The notes: a model not told the origin generated them from the sequence alone. A stretch of DNA of 64,000 bases from CAJXSN01 sp947492235 (GCF_042492175.1 NZ_CP170453.1:434001-498000), one strand, 5' to 3'. Counted from the stretch's first letter, positions 42,599 to 52,849 are shown. Numbers and translations: made by a program.

Positions 42599-43579
42599 TC
42601 AAGGTTCGTAATCTGGCAGTGGGGGTGTACCGATCAGGCTGGTTGCGCCCTCATTCTCTAGCCGTTCGGTCACTTGACGCAGCGCGCGGCTGGTCGATTG
42701 CAAATCGCGCAATGTGGCATTGGCTGCCGGCAAGGTGGAACTGTTGAGCTGCTCCAGTGCCGGATCGGCCTGAGCCAGCGTGGTCGACAGGCTGTCCGCA
42801 GCCGTGCTCGCCTTGCCCAATGTCGCGCGTAATTGTTTCGACAGCGCCACGCCCTCTTCATTCATCAGGCGGTCGGCAGAGGCCATCACCGTCTCGAACT
42901 GGGCCAGCGATGTCTCCGCCTCGGCCAGCGTTCCCTGCATCTGCGCCAGCGTCGAGCGCAGCGCAGGCACGGTGTCATTCACCCCGCCCGACAGATCGCG
43001 GGTCAACTGGCTGGTATTGTCGATCAGGCCCATGATCCGGTCCTGATTGTCATCCGCCATCAGCTTGTTGAGCTGGCCCACCGTGGTGTCCACCTTGTCC
43101 AGAATATCGGGCACGCTGGCCAGGATGGCCCCGATCCCCCCTTCGCGCGCGGGTATCGGAGGCATCTCGCCATTCGGTTTGCGCTCCACCAGACGGGCGG
43201 TGCGGGCCATTTCCGGATTCTCGTCTGTCACCCGGCCCAGCTGGATCGTGGAAACGCCGGTCAGGCTGCCGCGCAATTCGGCAAAAGTGTCGGTGAAAAT
43301 CCGCACCTTCTCGTCGATTTCAATCTCGACCCTGACGCGGTCTTTCTCCTGCCCCTGCGTCGGGGCCAGCGAAATCTCGGTCACCTGACCCACCGGCACG
43401 CCGGAATAGGTAACCGTCGAGCCGTTCACCAGTCCTTCGACCGATTGCTCGAAAAAGATCGTGTATTCCTCGCGGCTTGTCTCGTTCAGTCTGGCCAGCC
43501 AGACGATGCCGGCGGCCAGCATCGCCAGCAATGCCAGCGTGACTGCACCGACCCACAAATGATTTGCACGGGTTTCCAT
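42599..43579 (-). CDS. MlaD-type MCE-domain protein
   Basis: 326 residues. One N-terminal membrane helix (METRANHLWVGAVTLALLAM) is followed by the MCE domain (YTIFFEQSVEGLVNGSTVTYSGVPVGQVTEI), and then a long helical region with coiled-coil character (QLNKLMADDNQDRIMGLIDNT and others), ending LIGTPPLPDYEP. It would form a ring that carries lipids between the membranes, taking them to or from the ABC complex MlaEF encoded just upstream. The C-terminal helical extension is longer than in E. coli MlaD. Confidence 0.92.
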   Translation of the reverse strand: METRANHLWVGAVTLALLAMLAAGIVWLARLNETSREEYTIFFEQSVEGLVNGSTVTYSGVPVGQVTEISLAPTQGQEKDRVRVEIEIDEKVRIFTDTFAELRGSLTGVSTIQLGRVTDENPEMARTARLVERKPNGEMPPIPAREGGIGAILASVPDILDKVDTTVGQLNKLMADDNQDRIMGLIDNTSQLTRDLSGGVNDTVPALRSTLAQMQGTLAEAETSLAQFETVMASADRLMNEEGVALSKQLRATLGKASTAADSLSTTLAQADPALEQLNSSTLPAANATLRDLQSTSRALRQVTERLENEGATSLIGTPPLPDYEP

Positions 43580-43653
43580 CGCTTCTGTCTATGCCCTTTC
43601 GTGCGTCGACTTGTCCATTACCTTGGAACAAATGAGGGGTTTTGCACGGATGA

Positions 43654-44517
43654 TCATTCGGCCTGCTCGCCGGGATTGCTGCCCGCATGCCCTGCCGTGG
43701 CAGCGCGCCCGCGGGGGCCGTTGAAATATTCTTCGATCCACGGATGATCGGTGGCGATCAATTCCGGTATCGTGCCCACGGCAATCACCTGCTTGTCCGC
43801 CAGCACCGCCACGCGGTCGCAAATGGCGTGCAGCGTATCCAGATCATGGGTGATCAGGAACACGGTCAGCCCCATCGTATCGGTCAGCTCGCGGGTCAGC
43901 CGGTCGAATTTGGCCGCGCCAATCGGATCTAGACCCGCCGTCGGTTCGTCCAGAAACAGCAATTGCGGATCGAGCGCCAGCGCCCGGGCGAGGCCGGCGC
44001 GTTTTTTCATTCCGCCCGAAAGCTCGCTGGGAAACTTGCTGATCGCTTCTTCGGGCAGGCCGGAGAGCAGCACCTTGTAGCGGGCGATTTCCTTGCGGAG
44101 TGTGTCGTCCAGTTCCGGATAGAACTGTTTCAGCGGCACTTCGACATTTTCGCCCACGGTCAGCGTAGAGAACAGCGCCCCGCCCTGAAACAGCACACCC
44201 CAGCGGCTGCGAATGTCGATATCGTCATCATCCTGCGCCTTGGCCACGTCGCGCCCCAGCACATGGATTTCGCCAGCGCGAGGCGTCTGCAATCCGATGA
44301 TCGAGCGCATCAAAACCGATTTGCCGGTGCCCGATCCGCCGACCACGCCGAGAATTTCGCCGCGCTTGACCTTCAGATCGAGATCGTCGTGGATGCGGAA
44401 ATCGCCGAACTGGTTGACCAGCCCCTCGACGACAATCGGATACTCGCCCCGAAACGCTTCGGGGAGGTTATCGTGTGCCTCCTCCTCGATATCCCCGATT
44501 AGGTCCTGTTCGTCCAT
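43654..44517 (-). CDS. MlaF-type ABC transporter ATPase
   Basis: 287 residues from MDEQDLIGDIEEEAHDN, a start that overlaps the MlaE stop by one base (TGATG). Walker A is VVGGSGTGKSVLMRSI, the Q-loop LFQGGALFSTLTV, the signature ELSGGMKKRAGLARAL, Walker B LLFLDEPTAGLDP, and the switch His in FLITHDLDTLH. The N-terminal ~20 acidic residues are an extension. It energises lipid transport with the permease. The C-terminus GNP-rich tail is not conserved. Confidence 0.92.
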   Translation of the reverse strand: MDEQDLIGDIEEEAHDNLPEAFRGEYPIVVEGLVNQFGDFRIHDDLDLKVKRGEILGVVGGSGTGKSVLMRSIIGLQTPRAGEIHVLGRDVAKAQDDDDIDIRSRWGVLFQGGALFSTLTVGENVEVPLKQFYPELDDTLRKEIARYKVLLSGLPEEAISKFPSELSGGMKKRAGLARALALDPQLLFLDEPTAGLDPIGAAKFDRLTRELTDTMGLTVFLITHDLDTLHAICDRVAVLADKQVIAVGTIPELIATDHPWIEEYFNGPRGRAATAGHAGSNPGEQAE

Positions 44518-45629
44518 CACGCCCAGCCCAGCTCTGTGAAGAACACCGCGAAAAACGCATCGAGCACGATCACCGCAAAGATCGCCTGCACCACCGCCAT
44601 TGTCGTACGCTTGCCGACCTCTTCGGAATTGCCGCGCACCTGCATGCCTTGATAGCAGCCCGCCACTGCGACGATCAGCCCGAAGACCGGTGCCTTGATC
44701 AGCGCGACCCACAAATCATAGGTCGGCACGACTTCCTGAATGCGCATCAGGAACGATCCGAACGGAATGCCCAGCGTGAGCGAGGAAATGGTCGCCCCGC
44801 CGATGATGGTCAGCACGATGGAGTAGAAGCCCAGCAGGACCATCATCACCACCGCCGCCAGAATGCGCGGAATCACCAGCGCTTCCACCGGATCGACCCC
44901 GATGGTGCGCATCGCGTCGATTTCCTCGGTCAGGTTCATGGTGCCGATTTGCGCGGCAAAGGCGCTGCCCGAACGGCCCGCAACCATGATCGCCGTCATC
45001 AGCACGCCCAGCTCGCGCGTGGCCAGCCGCCCGGTCAGATTGATGGTCAGCGCCTCCGCCCCGAACTGCGCCAATTGCGCGGCCCCCTGCTGGGCGACCA
45101 CGATGCCGATCAGGAAGCTCATCAGCCCGATAATCATCAAAGCAGTAACACCGACCAGCTCGAACTGCCGCACCACCGCCTTCAGGCGAAACCGGCTGGG
45201 ATGGCGGATGATATCGCCCACAGAGATCAGCACCGCACCCAGAAACGCGATGACGTTTTTTGCCCCCGCAAGCATTTCGAGCACCGTTTCGCCCGCCTCG
45301 CCGAAAACGCGGTGCAACAGTGGCTTGTCTTCGGGCCGCATCGGCGCTTCGCTGGCCGCCGAAGCAACGGTTTCAATGAGGTCATGCGATTTGGCGCTGG
45401 CCCCGACGATGGGGGAGCCCAGCCGCCGCGTGGCGCGGAACACGGTCCATGCTCCGGCGGTGTCCATATCGGTCACGCCCGACAGATCGAAATGCGCGAC
45501 ATTGCCCTCCAGCTCGCGGAACTGGTGGTCGATCACGCCGATTGAGGAAATGGTCAGCGGGCCTTTGACGGCCACACGCTGCGTGCCGTCCGCATCGACC
45601 TCAACGTCCAGATCAGCCCATTCTCGCAT
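44517..45629 (-). CDS. MlaE-type permease with N-terminal STAS domain
   Basis: 370 residues. Residues 1-95 resemble a STAS domain (GPLTISSIGVIDHQFRELEG, VAHFDLSGVTDMDTAGAW); in many species this part is a separate MlaB protein. The rest is the MlaE permease: five or six membrane helices with LIGIVVAQQGAAQLAQFGAE, RELGVLMTAIMVAGRSGSAFAAQIGTM and DPVEALVIPRILA. The fusion places the regulator and channel in one chain. First gene of the operon MlaE-MlaF-MlaD-lipoprotein, divergent from valS. Confidence 0.93.
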   Translation of the reverse strand: MREWADLDVEVDADGTQRVAVKGPLTISSIGVIDHQFRELEGNVAHFDLSGVTDMDTAGAWTVFRATRRLGSPIVGASAKSHDLIETVASAASEAPMRPEDKPLLHRVFGEAGETVLEMLAGAKNVIAFLGAVLISVGDIIRHPSRFRLKAVVRQFELVGVTALMIIGLMSFLIGIVVAQQGAAQLAQFGAEALTINLTGRLATRELGVLMTAIMVAGRSGSAFAAQIGTMNLTEEIDAMRTIGVDPVEALVIPRILAAVVMMVLLGFYSIVLTIIGGATISSLTLGIPFGSFLMRIQEVVPTYDLWVALIKAPVFGLIVAVAGCYQGMQVRGNSEEVGKRTTMAVVQAIFAVIVLDAFFAVFFTELGWA

Positions 45630-45721
45630 CGCCTGTAGCTATGCGTTTCTTTGCGCGGCACGACAAGGGGGCTTAATTGGGCTTGGCCTTCAAGGCCTCC
45701 GCTGGCAAGGCGGCGGGCGAT

Positions 45722-48514
45722 ATGACAAGCGAACTCTCCACCACATTCGATCCCGCCGAAATCGAGGCGCGCTGGTACTCCTATTGGGAGGAAAACGGCT
45801 GTTTCCGGCCCGAGCGCCCGGATGCCGAACCCTACACCATCGTCAACCCGCCGCCGAACGTGACGGGGTCGCTGCATATCGGCCACGCGCTGGACAACAC
45901 GCTGCAGGACATCGTGATCCGGTACGAGCGGATGCGCGGCAAGGATGCGCTGTGGGTGGTCGGCACCGACCATGCCGGCATCGCGACGCAGATGGTGGTC
46001 GAACGCCAGCTGGAGGCGAAACAGGACAAGCGCACCAACTATTCCCGCGAAGATTTCGTGAAGAAGGTGTGGGAGTGGAAAGAGGAAAGCGGCGGCACCA
46101 TTACCCGCCAGCTGCGGCGGCTCGGTTGCTCGATGGACTGGAGCCGAGAGCAGTTCACGATGGACGAGCATTTCAGCGGCGCGGTGCTGAAGACCTTCGT
46201 CGACCTCTATAACGATGGCCTCATCTACCGCGACAAGCGACTGGTGAACTGGGACCCGAAGCTGAAGACGGCAATCAGCGATCTGGAAGTGGAAACGCAG
46301 ACCATTCCCGGCCATTTCTGGCACTTCAAATATCCGCTGGAAGACGGCGTGACGCTGCCTGATGGCCGCGATTACATCGAGGTCGCGACCACCCGGCCCG
46401 AGACAATGCTCGCCGATATGGCGGTGGCGGTTCACCCGTCGGACGAGCGCTATGCCAGCGTTGTCGGCAAGCATGTTGTCCTGCCGATTACCGGCCGCCG
46501 CGTGCCCATCGTCGCAGACGAGCATGCCGATCCCGAACTGGGCAGCGGCGCGGTGAAGATCACGCCGGGGCACGATTTCAACGACTTCGACGTGGGCAAG
46601 CGGGCCGGATTTGCGGCGGGCGAAATGCTCAATATGTTGGATGCCGAGGCCAATGTTTGCCAGACCGCAGACGGTCTGGTGCCGAAAGAATATCTCGGCC
46701 TGCACCGCTTCAAGCGCGACGGCACCGATGGCGCGCGCGAGCTGGTGGTTCAGCGCCTGAAAGAACAGGGCTACCTCATCCCGCATATCGCCAAGACCAA
46801 GAAGGGCGAGGAAGTCGAGCATGACGCTGAACCGCGCCAGATCGCCACCCCCTTCGGCGACCGTGGCGGCGTGGTGATCGAGCCTTGGCTGACCGACCAG
46901 TGGTATGTCGATGCCGAGAAACTGGCCGTCAAACCCATCGAGCAGGTAAAATCAGGCGAAGTCGAGATTGTCCCCAAGACGTGGGAAAAGACCTTCTTCA
47001 ACTGGATGGAGAACATCCAGCCGTGGTGCGTTTCGCGGCAACTGTGGTGGGGACACCGGATCCCTGCTTGGTATGACGGCGACGGCAAGGCCTATGTTGC
47101 CGAGAGCGAGGAAGCGGCGCAGGCGCAGGCGGGCGACGGCGTTACCCTCACCCGCGACAGCGACGTCCTCGACACATGGTTCTCCAGCGCGCTGTGGCCA
47201 TCTGCCACGCTCGGCTGGCCGGAAAAGACCGATCTGCTTGAGAAGCACCACCCTAACAGCCTGCTGATCTCCGGCTTCGATATCCTGTTTTTCTGGGATG
47301 CGCGGATGATGATGATGGGCAATTACAACACCGGTCAGGCCCCGTGGCCGCGGCTGTATCTGCACGGGCTGGTGCGCGCCGCCGATGGCTCCAAAATGTC
47401 CAAGTCGAAGGGCAATGTCGTCGATCCGCTGGGCCTGATCGACCAGTATGGCGCGGATGCGCTGCGCTTCTTCATGGCAGCGATGGAAAGCCAGGGCCGC
47501 GACATCAAGATGGATGACAAGCGGGTCGAGGGATACCGCAACTTCGCAACAAAGCTCTGGAATGCGACACGTTTCTGCCAGTCCAACGGCATCGGCGCCT
47601 CGACAACAGTAAAAGCACCGAAGGCCAAGCTCGCCGTCAATCAATGGATCATCGGCGAAGTGCAGCAAACGCTGGAAACCTTGGACAAGGCGATGGCGGA
47701 TCTGCGATTTGATGCCGCTGCCAATACGATCTACCAGTTCACCTGGAGCCGGTTTTGCGATTGGTATATTGAACTAATCAAGCCGGTTTTGGTGAAAGAC
47801 GACAGCCAGCCGTCGGCACCGGAAGCCGCCATTGCCGAGACGCGCGAAGTGGCCGGATGGGCACTCGATCAGATCCTTGTCATGCTGCACCCCTTCATGC
47901 CGTTTATCACGGAGGAATTGTGGCTTGCACAGGCCGAATTGGGCGGGACTGATCGCAGCAACTATCCGCTGATCACCGCCAAATGGCCCGACCCGCGTGC
48001 GCAGGTGTCGAAAGACGCCACTGATGCGATTGATTGGACGATCGAATTTGTCGCCAATGCCCGAACCGCTCGCAACGAGATCGGTATTCCGCCTAGAACC
48101 AAGTTGCGGGCGGTCATTCAAGACCCGTCTGATCTGGCGCAAAAGGTTCTTGGCGGTAACGGTGCCGCCGCGGCGGAGCGACTGTCGCGCGTCGGCCCAT
48201 TCGCACTGACGGGCCAAATTGGCGACTCCAACGTTCCCGGCCCAATCCCCAAACCAGCGATGGAAATCGCAGTTGGCGATGATGTGGTTCTGGTCGACTT
48301 GGCCGGGGTCATCGACATCGAGGCGGAGAAAGCACGCCTGACAAAGGCGCTGGAACTTTCGAAGAAGGAAGCCAAGTCGCTCGGAGGCAGGCTATCCAAC
48401 GCCAACTTTGTCGACCGTGCAAAGCCAGAAGCCGTAGAAAAGGCCAAAGCTGATTTCGCGCATCATTCCGGAGAGGTCGAAAGACTGACAGCGGCGCTGG
48501 CACGGCTGGGATAG
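45722..48514 (+). CDS. valS: Valyl-tRNA synthetase
   Basis: 930 residues from MTSELSTTFDPAEIEARWYSY. A TTG 15 codons upstream is in frame but lacks a ribosome site. The HIGH motif is PPNVTGSLHIGHALDN, the KMSKS motif SKMSKSKGNVVDPLG, and the connective editing domain lies between (VATTRPETMLADMAVAVHP). The C-terminal coiled-coil arm is LAGVIDIEAEKARLTKALELS. It charges tRNA-Val. No T-box or other leader was seen upstream. Confidence 0.97.
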   Translation: MTSELSTTFDPAEIEARWYSYWEENGCFRPERPDAEPYTIVNPPPNVTGSLHIGHALDNTLQDIVIRYERMRGKDALWVVGTDHAGIATQMVVERQLEAKQDKRTNYSREDFVKKVWEWKEESGGTITRQLRRLGCSMDWSREQFTMDEHFSGAVLKTFVDLYNDGLIYRDKRLVNWDPKLKTAISDLEVETQTIPGHFWHFKYPLEDGVTLPDGRDYIEVATTRPETMLADMAVAVHPSDERYASVVGKHVVLPITGRRVPIVADEHADPELGSGAVKITPGHDFNDFDVGKRAGFAAGEMLNMLDAEANVCQTADGLVPKEYLGLHRFKRDGTDGARELVVQRLKEQGYLIPHIAKTKKGEEVEHDAEPRQIATPFGDRGGVVIEPWLTDQWYVDAEKLAVKPIEQVKSGEVEIVPKTWEKTFFNWMENIQPWCVSRQLWWGHRIPAWYDGDGKAYVAESEEAAQAQAGDGVTLTRDSDVLDTWFSSALWPSATLGWPEKTDLLEKHHPNSLLISGFDILFFWDARMMMMGNYNTGQAPWPRLYLHGLVRAADGSKMSKSKGNVVDPLGLIDQYGADALRFFMAAMESQGRDIKMDDKRVEGYRNFATKLWNATRFCQSNGIGASTTVKAPKAKLAVNQWIIGEVQQTLETLDKAMADLRFDAAANTIYQFTWSRFCDWYIELIKPVLVKDDSQPSAPEAAIAETREVAGWALDQILVMLHPFMPFITEELWLAQAELGGTDRSNYPLITAKWPDPRAQVSKDATDAIDWTIEFVANARTARNEIGIPPRTKLRAVIQDPSDLAQKVLGGNGAAAAERLSRVGPFALTGQIGDSNVPGPIPKPAMEIAVGDDVVLVDLAGVIDIEAEKARLTKALELSKKEAKSLGGRLSNANFVDRAKPEAVEKAKADFAHHSGEVERLTAALARLG

Positions 48515-48576
48515 ACTACCAGCCCAGCGCCCCCTCCACCCTGTAAAAACGGCCTGCGCGCTATTATCTGCTGACA

Positions 48577-49392
48577 ATGACGCCCTGGCTCATTCTTTGC
48601 GCTGCGCTGCTCGCCGCTGGCGCCCTGCTATACCGGTGGTATGCGCGGCGGCTGAATCGCCAAGAGCTTTTGGCGAAGCCGCTCACGCCTCAGCAGCGTG
48701 CAGTGGTCGAACGGTTGGTCCCGCTTGTGCGGCGCCTGCCCCAACCCTTGCGGCTTAAGCTGGAAGGGAAAATGAACCTGTTTCTCGATCAGATCACCTT
48801 CCGCGGCCTCAACGAACTTGAAGTCAGCGAGGAGATGAAGCTCTCCATCGCTGCGCAAGCGTGCCTGCTGATCGTGAACAGCCCAGCCTGGTATGACACG
48901 CTGCGCAACGTGCTGATTTATCCCTCGGCATTCCTGACCAACCGCAATGCGCATGATGGTCATTTCGTCCACGAGAAGAGCCACGCGACGCTTGGCGAAA
49001 GCTGGGCACGGGGCCCGGTGGTCCTTTCATGGGACGATGCGCTACGGGGCGGTCTTGATGCAGAGGATGGACACAATGTCGTGGTCCATGAATTTGCCCA
49101 TCAATTCGATGCCCTCAGCGGCCATACCAACGGCATCCCTATCCTGCGCAAGGGGCAAACCTATGCGGGCTGGGAGAAGGCGATGCTGCAGGCCTATAAC
49201 GATCACATCGAGCAGCTGGGGCGCGGTGAGCGAACCTTGATTGACCCCTACGGCGCGACCAACCACGAGGAATTTTTCGCCGAAGCAATCGTCACGTTTT
49301 TCGAGAAACCCCGTGCCCTGCGCAGCGAGGACCCGGCGCTCTATGACCAACTTGCGCAGTTGCTGGCGCTCGATCCAGCCGAATGGACATAA
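48577..49392 (+). CDS. MtfA-like zinc-dependent peptidase
   Basis: 271 residues. One N-terminal hydrophobic segment (LILCAALLAAGALLY) is followed by the peptidase_M90/MtfA domain. HEFAH at 171-175 in VVVHEFAHQFDALSGHTNG is the zinc site, and NHEEFFAEAIVTFFEKP gives the third ligand Glu. The long LLIVNSPAWYDTLRNVLIYPSAFL is a family signature. In E. coli MtfA acts on Mlc and regulates glucose uptake; here it appears membrane-attached. It follows valS by 62 bases. Confidence 0.92.
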   Translation: MTPWLILCAALLAAGALLYRWYARRLNRQELLAKPLTPQQRAVVERLVPLVRRLPQPLRLKLEGKMNLFLDQITFRGLNELEVSEEMKLSIAAQACLLIVNSPAWYDTLRNVLIYPSAFLTNRNAHDGHFVHEKSHATLGESWARGPVVLSWDDALRGGLDAEDGHNVVVHEFAHQFDALSGHTNGIPILRKGQTYAGWEKAMLQAYNDHIEQLGRGERTLIDPYGATNHEEFFAEAIVTFFEKPRALRSEDPALYDQLAQLLALDPAEWT

Positions 49393-49549
49393 TTTTGTCC
49401 TTTGCGCTTGATGCTGAAATTTCCTCTCGAGCTGTTTTCTGGCAAGGGGTGCGCGTGACTGTTGCTGCCCAACTTCAACCGATGGTTTGTCTTCTAACGG
49501 CAAGCGCATTCCCGCATGATTTCTGCGTCAATTTCGGGCCGGATTACCG

Positions 49550-50296
49550 ATGGCTATAGTTCTCGCCACAGACGATACAGGCGGCCCGGAAATCTTCGCA
49601 AGCGTGCAAGGCGAAGGGCCAAGCGCAGGCACGCCGGTCGCGTTTGTGCGCCTGTCGCGCTGCAACCTTGCCTGCATGTGGTGCGACACGGCTTATACTT
49701 GGTATTTTGAGGGTGATGCCAGAAGACCGGGACGCGAGCACCGTGACGGGGTTTCGTTCGAGCGGAAGGCCAACCAGATCACTCTGGACGTGGCCGATGC
49801 GGCGGAGCGGATCGCTGCGCTGGGGCAGAAACGCCTCGTCATCACGGGCGGTGAACCGCTGTTGCAGGCCCCCGCCCTCGCCGAACTAGTCGCCGCGCTG
49901 CCCGACATGACATTCGAGATCGAGACCAATGGCACGGTCGAGGCCCCGGCTCGGCTCGATATTCATATCGATCAGTACAATGTCAGCCCAAAGCTGGCGC
50001 ATTCCGGTAATCCGGCCGAACTGGCGCTGATCGGCGCGCGGCTGGATGCCTATGCGCTGGACAGCCGCGCCTTCTTCAAATTCGTGATCGCATCGCCGCA
50101 GGATGTGGACGAAGTGCTCGCCCTCCAGCGTGCCCACGCCATCCCGCCGGCTCGCATCTTTCTGATGCCGGAAGGGACCGACAGCGAGACGCTGCGGAAA
50201 CGTGAGGAATGGCTGGTCCCGCTATGCCTGAAGCACGGCTACCGCCTGAGCGACCGGCTGCATATCCACCTGTTCGGGGATACGCGGGGGACTTAG
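49550..50296 (+). CDS. queE: 7-carboxy-7-deazaguanine synthase
   Basis: 248 residues. The radical-SAM cluster is at Cys38, Cys42 and Cys45 in LSRCNLACMWCDTAYTW, in the CxxxCxxC spacing. The N-terminus VLATDDTGGPEIFASVQGEG and the motif VITGGEPLLQ complete the QueE signature. It makes the deazapurine core for queuosine. No queC, queD or queF and no preQ1-type leader are near. The stop codon interlocks with the stop of the convergent HerA-like gene. Confidence 0.94.
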   Translation: MAIVLATDDTGGPEIFASVQGEGPSAGTPVAFVRLSRCNLACMWCDTAYTWYFEGDARRPGREHRDGVSFERKANQITLDVADAAERIAALGQKRLVITGGEPLLQAPALAELVAALPDMTFEIETNGTVEAPARLDIHIDQYNVSPKLAHSGNPAELALIGARLDAYALDSRAFFKFVIASPQDVDEVLALQRAHAIPPARIFLMPEGTDSETLRKREEWLVPLCLKHGYRLSDRLHIHLFGDTRGT

Positions 50297-51990
50297 CTAC
50301 CCTGGCTGCGCCAGCGCTGGACGACGCGATGGACCGCCTCTTCCTCGTCGCCGGATTCGCGCCACAGTTCTACAAAGCTCGGATCTTCCGATGCTGGCCG
50401 TTTGGATTCTTCCAGGTTGTCGAACGACACGCGGATCGGGATCGCCACACCTTCACCGCAAATGATGCATTCGCGGTTGCGCAGCGCGGGAATTGAATCG
50501 AGGAAACCGCGCGCCCCTTCGGGCATGGCGGCCTTCACGAATGCTTGGTCGCGGTCGTTGTTGAGGCGCATCGAGATAATCGTGCCGCATTGCGACAACA
50601 CGCCCTCGGCGAGATCGGACGGGCGCTGGGTAATCAAGCCGAGACTGATGCCGTATTTCCGGCCTTCCTTGGCGATGCGCGACAGGATGTTTCCGACGCT
50701 GGAGCCATCGGCGTTCTTCTCGCTCGGCACGTAGCGGTGGGCCTCTTCGCACACCAGCAGGATCGGCCGCGTCTTCTCTTCGCGGCCCCAGATGGCAAAA
50801 TCGAAGGTCAGGCGGCTGAGCACCGCCACCACGGTGGAGGTAATATCGGACGGCACACCCGACACATCGATGATCGCAATCGGTTTGCCATCGCCCGGCA
50901 TGCGGAAAATCTTCGACAGGAAATCGGCCATCGTATCGCCGACCAGCATGCCGGAGAACATGAACTGGTAGCGCGGATCGCCTTTCAGTTCCTCCAGCTT
51001 GGTGCTGAGGCGCATGAACGGCGCTGTATCGGTCGCCTTGTCCAGCTTGCCCATCTCGTCCTTGATGGCGGTGCTGAGATCGGACAGCAAATAGGGGATC
51101 GGCGAATCCACCGTGATCTTGCCCATCTGTTCGGCCAGCCGGTTCTTGTAGCGCGCCTTCAGCAGGCACTTGGCAAGAATGTCGGCATCGACCTGGCGTT
51201 CGTTGCCCTGGCTGGTCAGCAAGACTTCGCAATGCTCTTCGAAATTGAGCAGCCAGTACGGCATCTGGAGGTTCGACACGTCCAGGATGACGCCAGTGTT
51301 CTTGAACGCTGCAGAGTATTCGCCATGCGGATCGATCATCACCACATGGCCCTGCGGTGCTGCCTCGCAGATACGGTGCAGGATCAGCGCGGCACTGGTC
51401 GATTTACCGGTACCGGTGGAACCGAGCAGGGCAAAATGTTTGCCCAGCATGGCATCGATATAGACCCCGGCACGGATATCCTTGGTCGGGTAGACGGTGC
51501 CGATCTGGATGTTGGAGCGCCCATCGCTGGCGTAGATCTGGCGCAAATCGGCGGTTGTGGCGGGGTAGATGAAGGCGCCGGGCACAGGGTAGCGGGTAAC
51601 ACCGCGGCGGAAAGAATGGATCCGCCCGGTCAGCTTTTCTTCCATGCCTTCGCCGAGGAAATCGATATTGGCCAGCACGCCGCCGCCCTGACGGCGATCC
51701 TGTTTCTGGTTGCGTACACTGGCGAGCAGCCAGCTGTTGCCGACGCGGATTTTGACCTGGCTGCCGACCTGACCGGCGAGGCCGATCGACGGATCATCAT
51801 CCGCCATACATTCATTCAGGCGTTCCAGATCGAGCGCAATTTGCGAACCCGAACCGGCGATTTCCAGCACAACGCCGATGGGTTGCATGGCGTTGGATGG
51901 GGCATTCGATGGGGCATCCGAGGGCGCGCTTTGTCCGCTCGCCTGCCCATTGCCGCCGCCCTGCGCCGGTGTGAAATCCTGTTTTGCCAT
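50293..51990 (-). CDS. HerA/FtsK-type DUF87 ATPase
   Basis: 565 residues from MAKQDFTPAQGGGNGQ; a Met three codons earlier is possible. The N-terminal HAS-barrel (IGVVLEIAGSGSQIALDLE, KIRVGNSWLLASVRNQK) is followed by the P-loop ATPase: Walker A ALLGSTGTGKSTSAALIL, Walker B RPILLVCEEAHRYVPSEK, and a sensor ISLGLITQRPSDLAEGVLSQCG. HerA proteins are DNA translocases working with NurA in DNA-end processing; no nurA gene is near here. It stands apart from the downstream cluster, and only queE is convergent with it. Confidence 0.9.
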   Translation of the reverse strand: MAKQDFTPAQGGGNGQASGQSAPSDAPSNAPSNAMQPIGVVLEIAGSGSQIALDLERLNECMADDDPSIGLAGQVGSQVKIRVGNSWLLASVRNQKQDRRQGGGVLANIDFLGEGMEEKLTGRIHSFRRGVTRYPVPGAFIYPATTADLRQIYASDGRSNIQIGTVYPTKDIRAGVYIDAMLGKHFALLGSTGTGKSTSAALILHRICEAAPQGHVVMIDPHGEYSAAFKNTGVILDVSNLQMPYWLLNFEEHCEVLLTSQGNERQVDADILAKCLLKARYKNRLAEQMGKITVDSPIPYLLSDLSTAIKDEMGKLDKATDTAPFMRLSTKLEELKGDPRYQFMFSGMLVGDTMADFLSKIFRMPGDGKPIAIIDVSGVPSDITSTVVAVLSRLTFDFAIWGREEKTRPILLVCEEAHRYVPSEKNADGSSVGNILSRIAKEGRKYGISLGLITQRPSDLAEGVLSQCGTIISMRLNNDRDQAFVKAAMPEGARGFLDSIPALRNRECIICGEGVAIPIRVSFDNLEESKRPASEDPSFVELWRESGDEEEAVHRVVQRWRSQGS

Positions 51991-52080
51991 ATCGGTCATT
52001 CGGAAGTGCCCCGTCTGTTATATGGCAGCAGGGCTAGACCAGTCAGGGTTAAGATTGCGCTAAGGAAGACGCGAAGTCCT

Positions 52081-52836
52081 CTAAATCAAAGCGAAAAGCC
52101 GCCCGGCAAGCCAGCCCATTCCGACCGACAGAATGATAGCGACCAGCCCGTAAAAGAACGGCTGGACCTGCGAGAACGTCTCCACCAACCGCTCGAAGCC
52201 GACTTTGCGCACCTCGACCTTGGCAATGGCGGAGGCGACGACACGGCCATCGTTCACCGCGAATGTCTCGGCAGTGTAGGTGCCGGTCTGAACGCTGGAA
52301 GGCAGATCGATCCGCGCCTGATACAGCACGCCCTCGCTGACTTCGACGCCGCCGTCATCCTGCTTGTAGAGCCCCTGCCGCGTGCGCAGATCGACCAGCC
52401 CGTTGCGAAAGCGCAATTGCTCCTCCGGGTCGATTGCCCCGGTGGGCGAAAGCTGGATGAAATTCGTGCCGAACTCGAAAATCGCTGCCGTTCGCTCGTC
52501 GACAATCATGCCGATGGGAGAGGAAGATGCGACGGCGAAGAAACTGGGGGCGGAGCGAAAGGGAACATTGTCGGCATTCATCCAGATGCCGCCGATCTGC
52601 TCTTTCTCGCGTACCTGAATGGGGAAGGAAGGCCCTTTCAGCACCACGACAATATCGTAATCGCGCGCCGCGCGGCGGCCAGAGGGATCGAGAACAGCGC
52701 CGAACAGCAGCAATTCCGTGCCGGTAAAGCCCTGCCGCACCTGCACTTCGTCCTGAGAGACCTCCGGAACAAGGATGGGATCGCGCTGCGCCGAAAGAGC
52801 GAAGAACAGCGCGAGGACCAGCAGCACCCGCCTCAT
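52081..52836 (-). CDS. TIGR02186 family membrane protein
   Basis: 251 residues. A signal peptide (MRRVLLVLALFFALSAQRD) leads to an immunoglobulin-like beta domain with QDEVQVRQGFTGTELLLFGAVLDP, DYDIVVVLKGPSFPIQVREKEQ, GGIWMNADNVPFRSAPSFFAV, and a C-terminal transmembrane helix (PFFYGLVAIILSVGMGWLAGRLF). I recognise the TIGR02186 family, which is regularly found next to TSUP exporters. It probably works in the periplasm with the exporter encoded just upstream on the same strand (13-base gap). Confidence 0.92.
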   Translation of the reverse strand: MRRVLLVLALFFALSAQRDPILVPEVSQDEVQVRQGFTGTELLLFGAVLDPSGRRAARDYDIVVVLKGPSFPIQVREKEQIGGIWMNADNVPFRSAPSFFAVASSSPIGMIVDERTAAIFEFGTNFIQLSPTGAIDPEEQLRFRNGLVDLRTRQGLYKQDDGGVEVSEGVLYQARIDLPSSVQTGTYTAETFAVNDGRVVASAIAKVEVRKVGFERLVETFSQVQPFFYGLVAIILSVGMGWLAGRLFALI

Positions 52837-52849
52837 TGTTCAGCCCCGA

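Noticed and set aside
49393..49549. preQ1-type riboswitch before queE
   Set aside because: No conserved hairpin plus A-rich tail; the gap looks unstructured.
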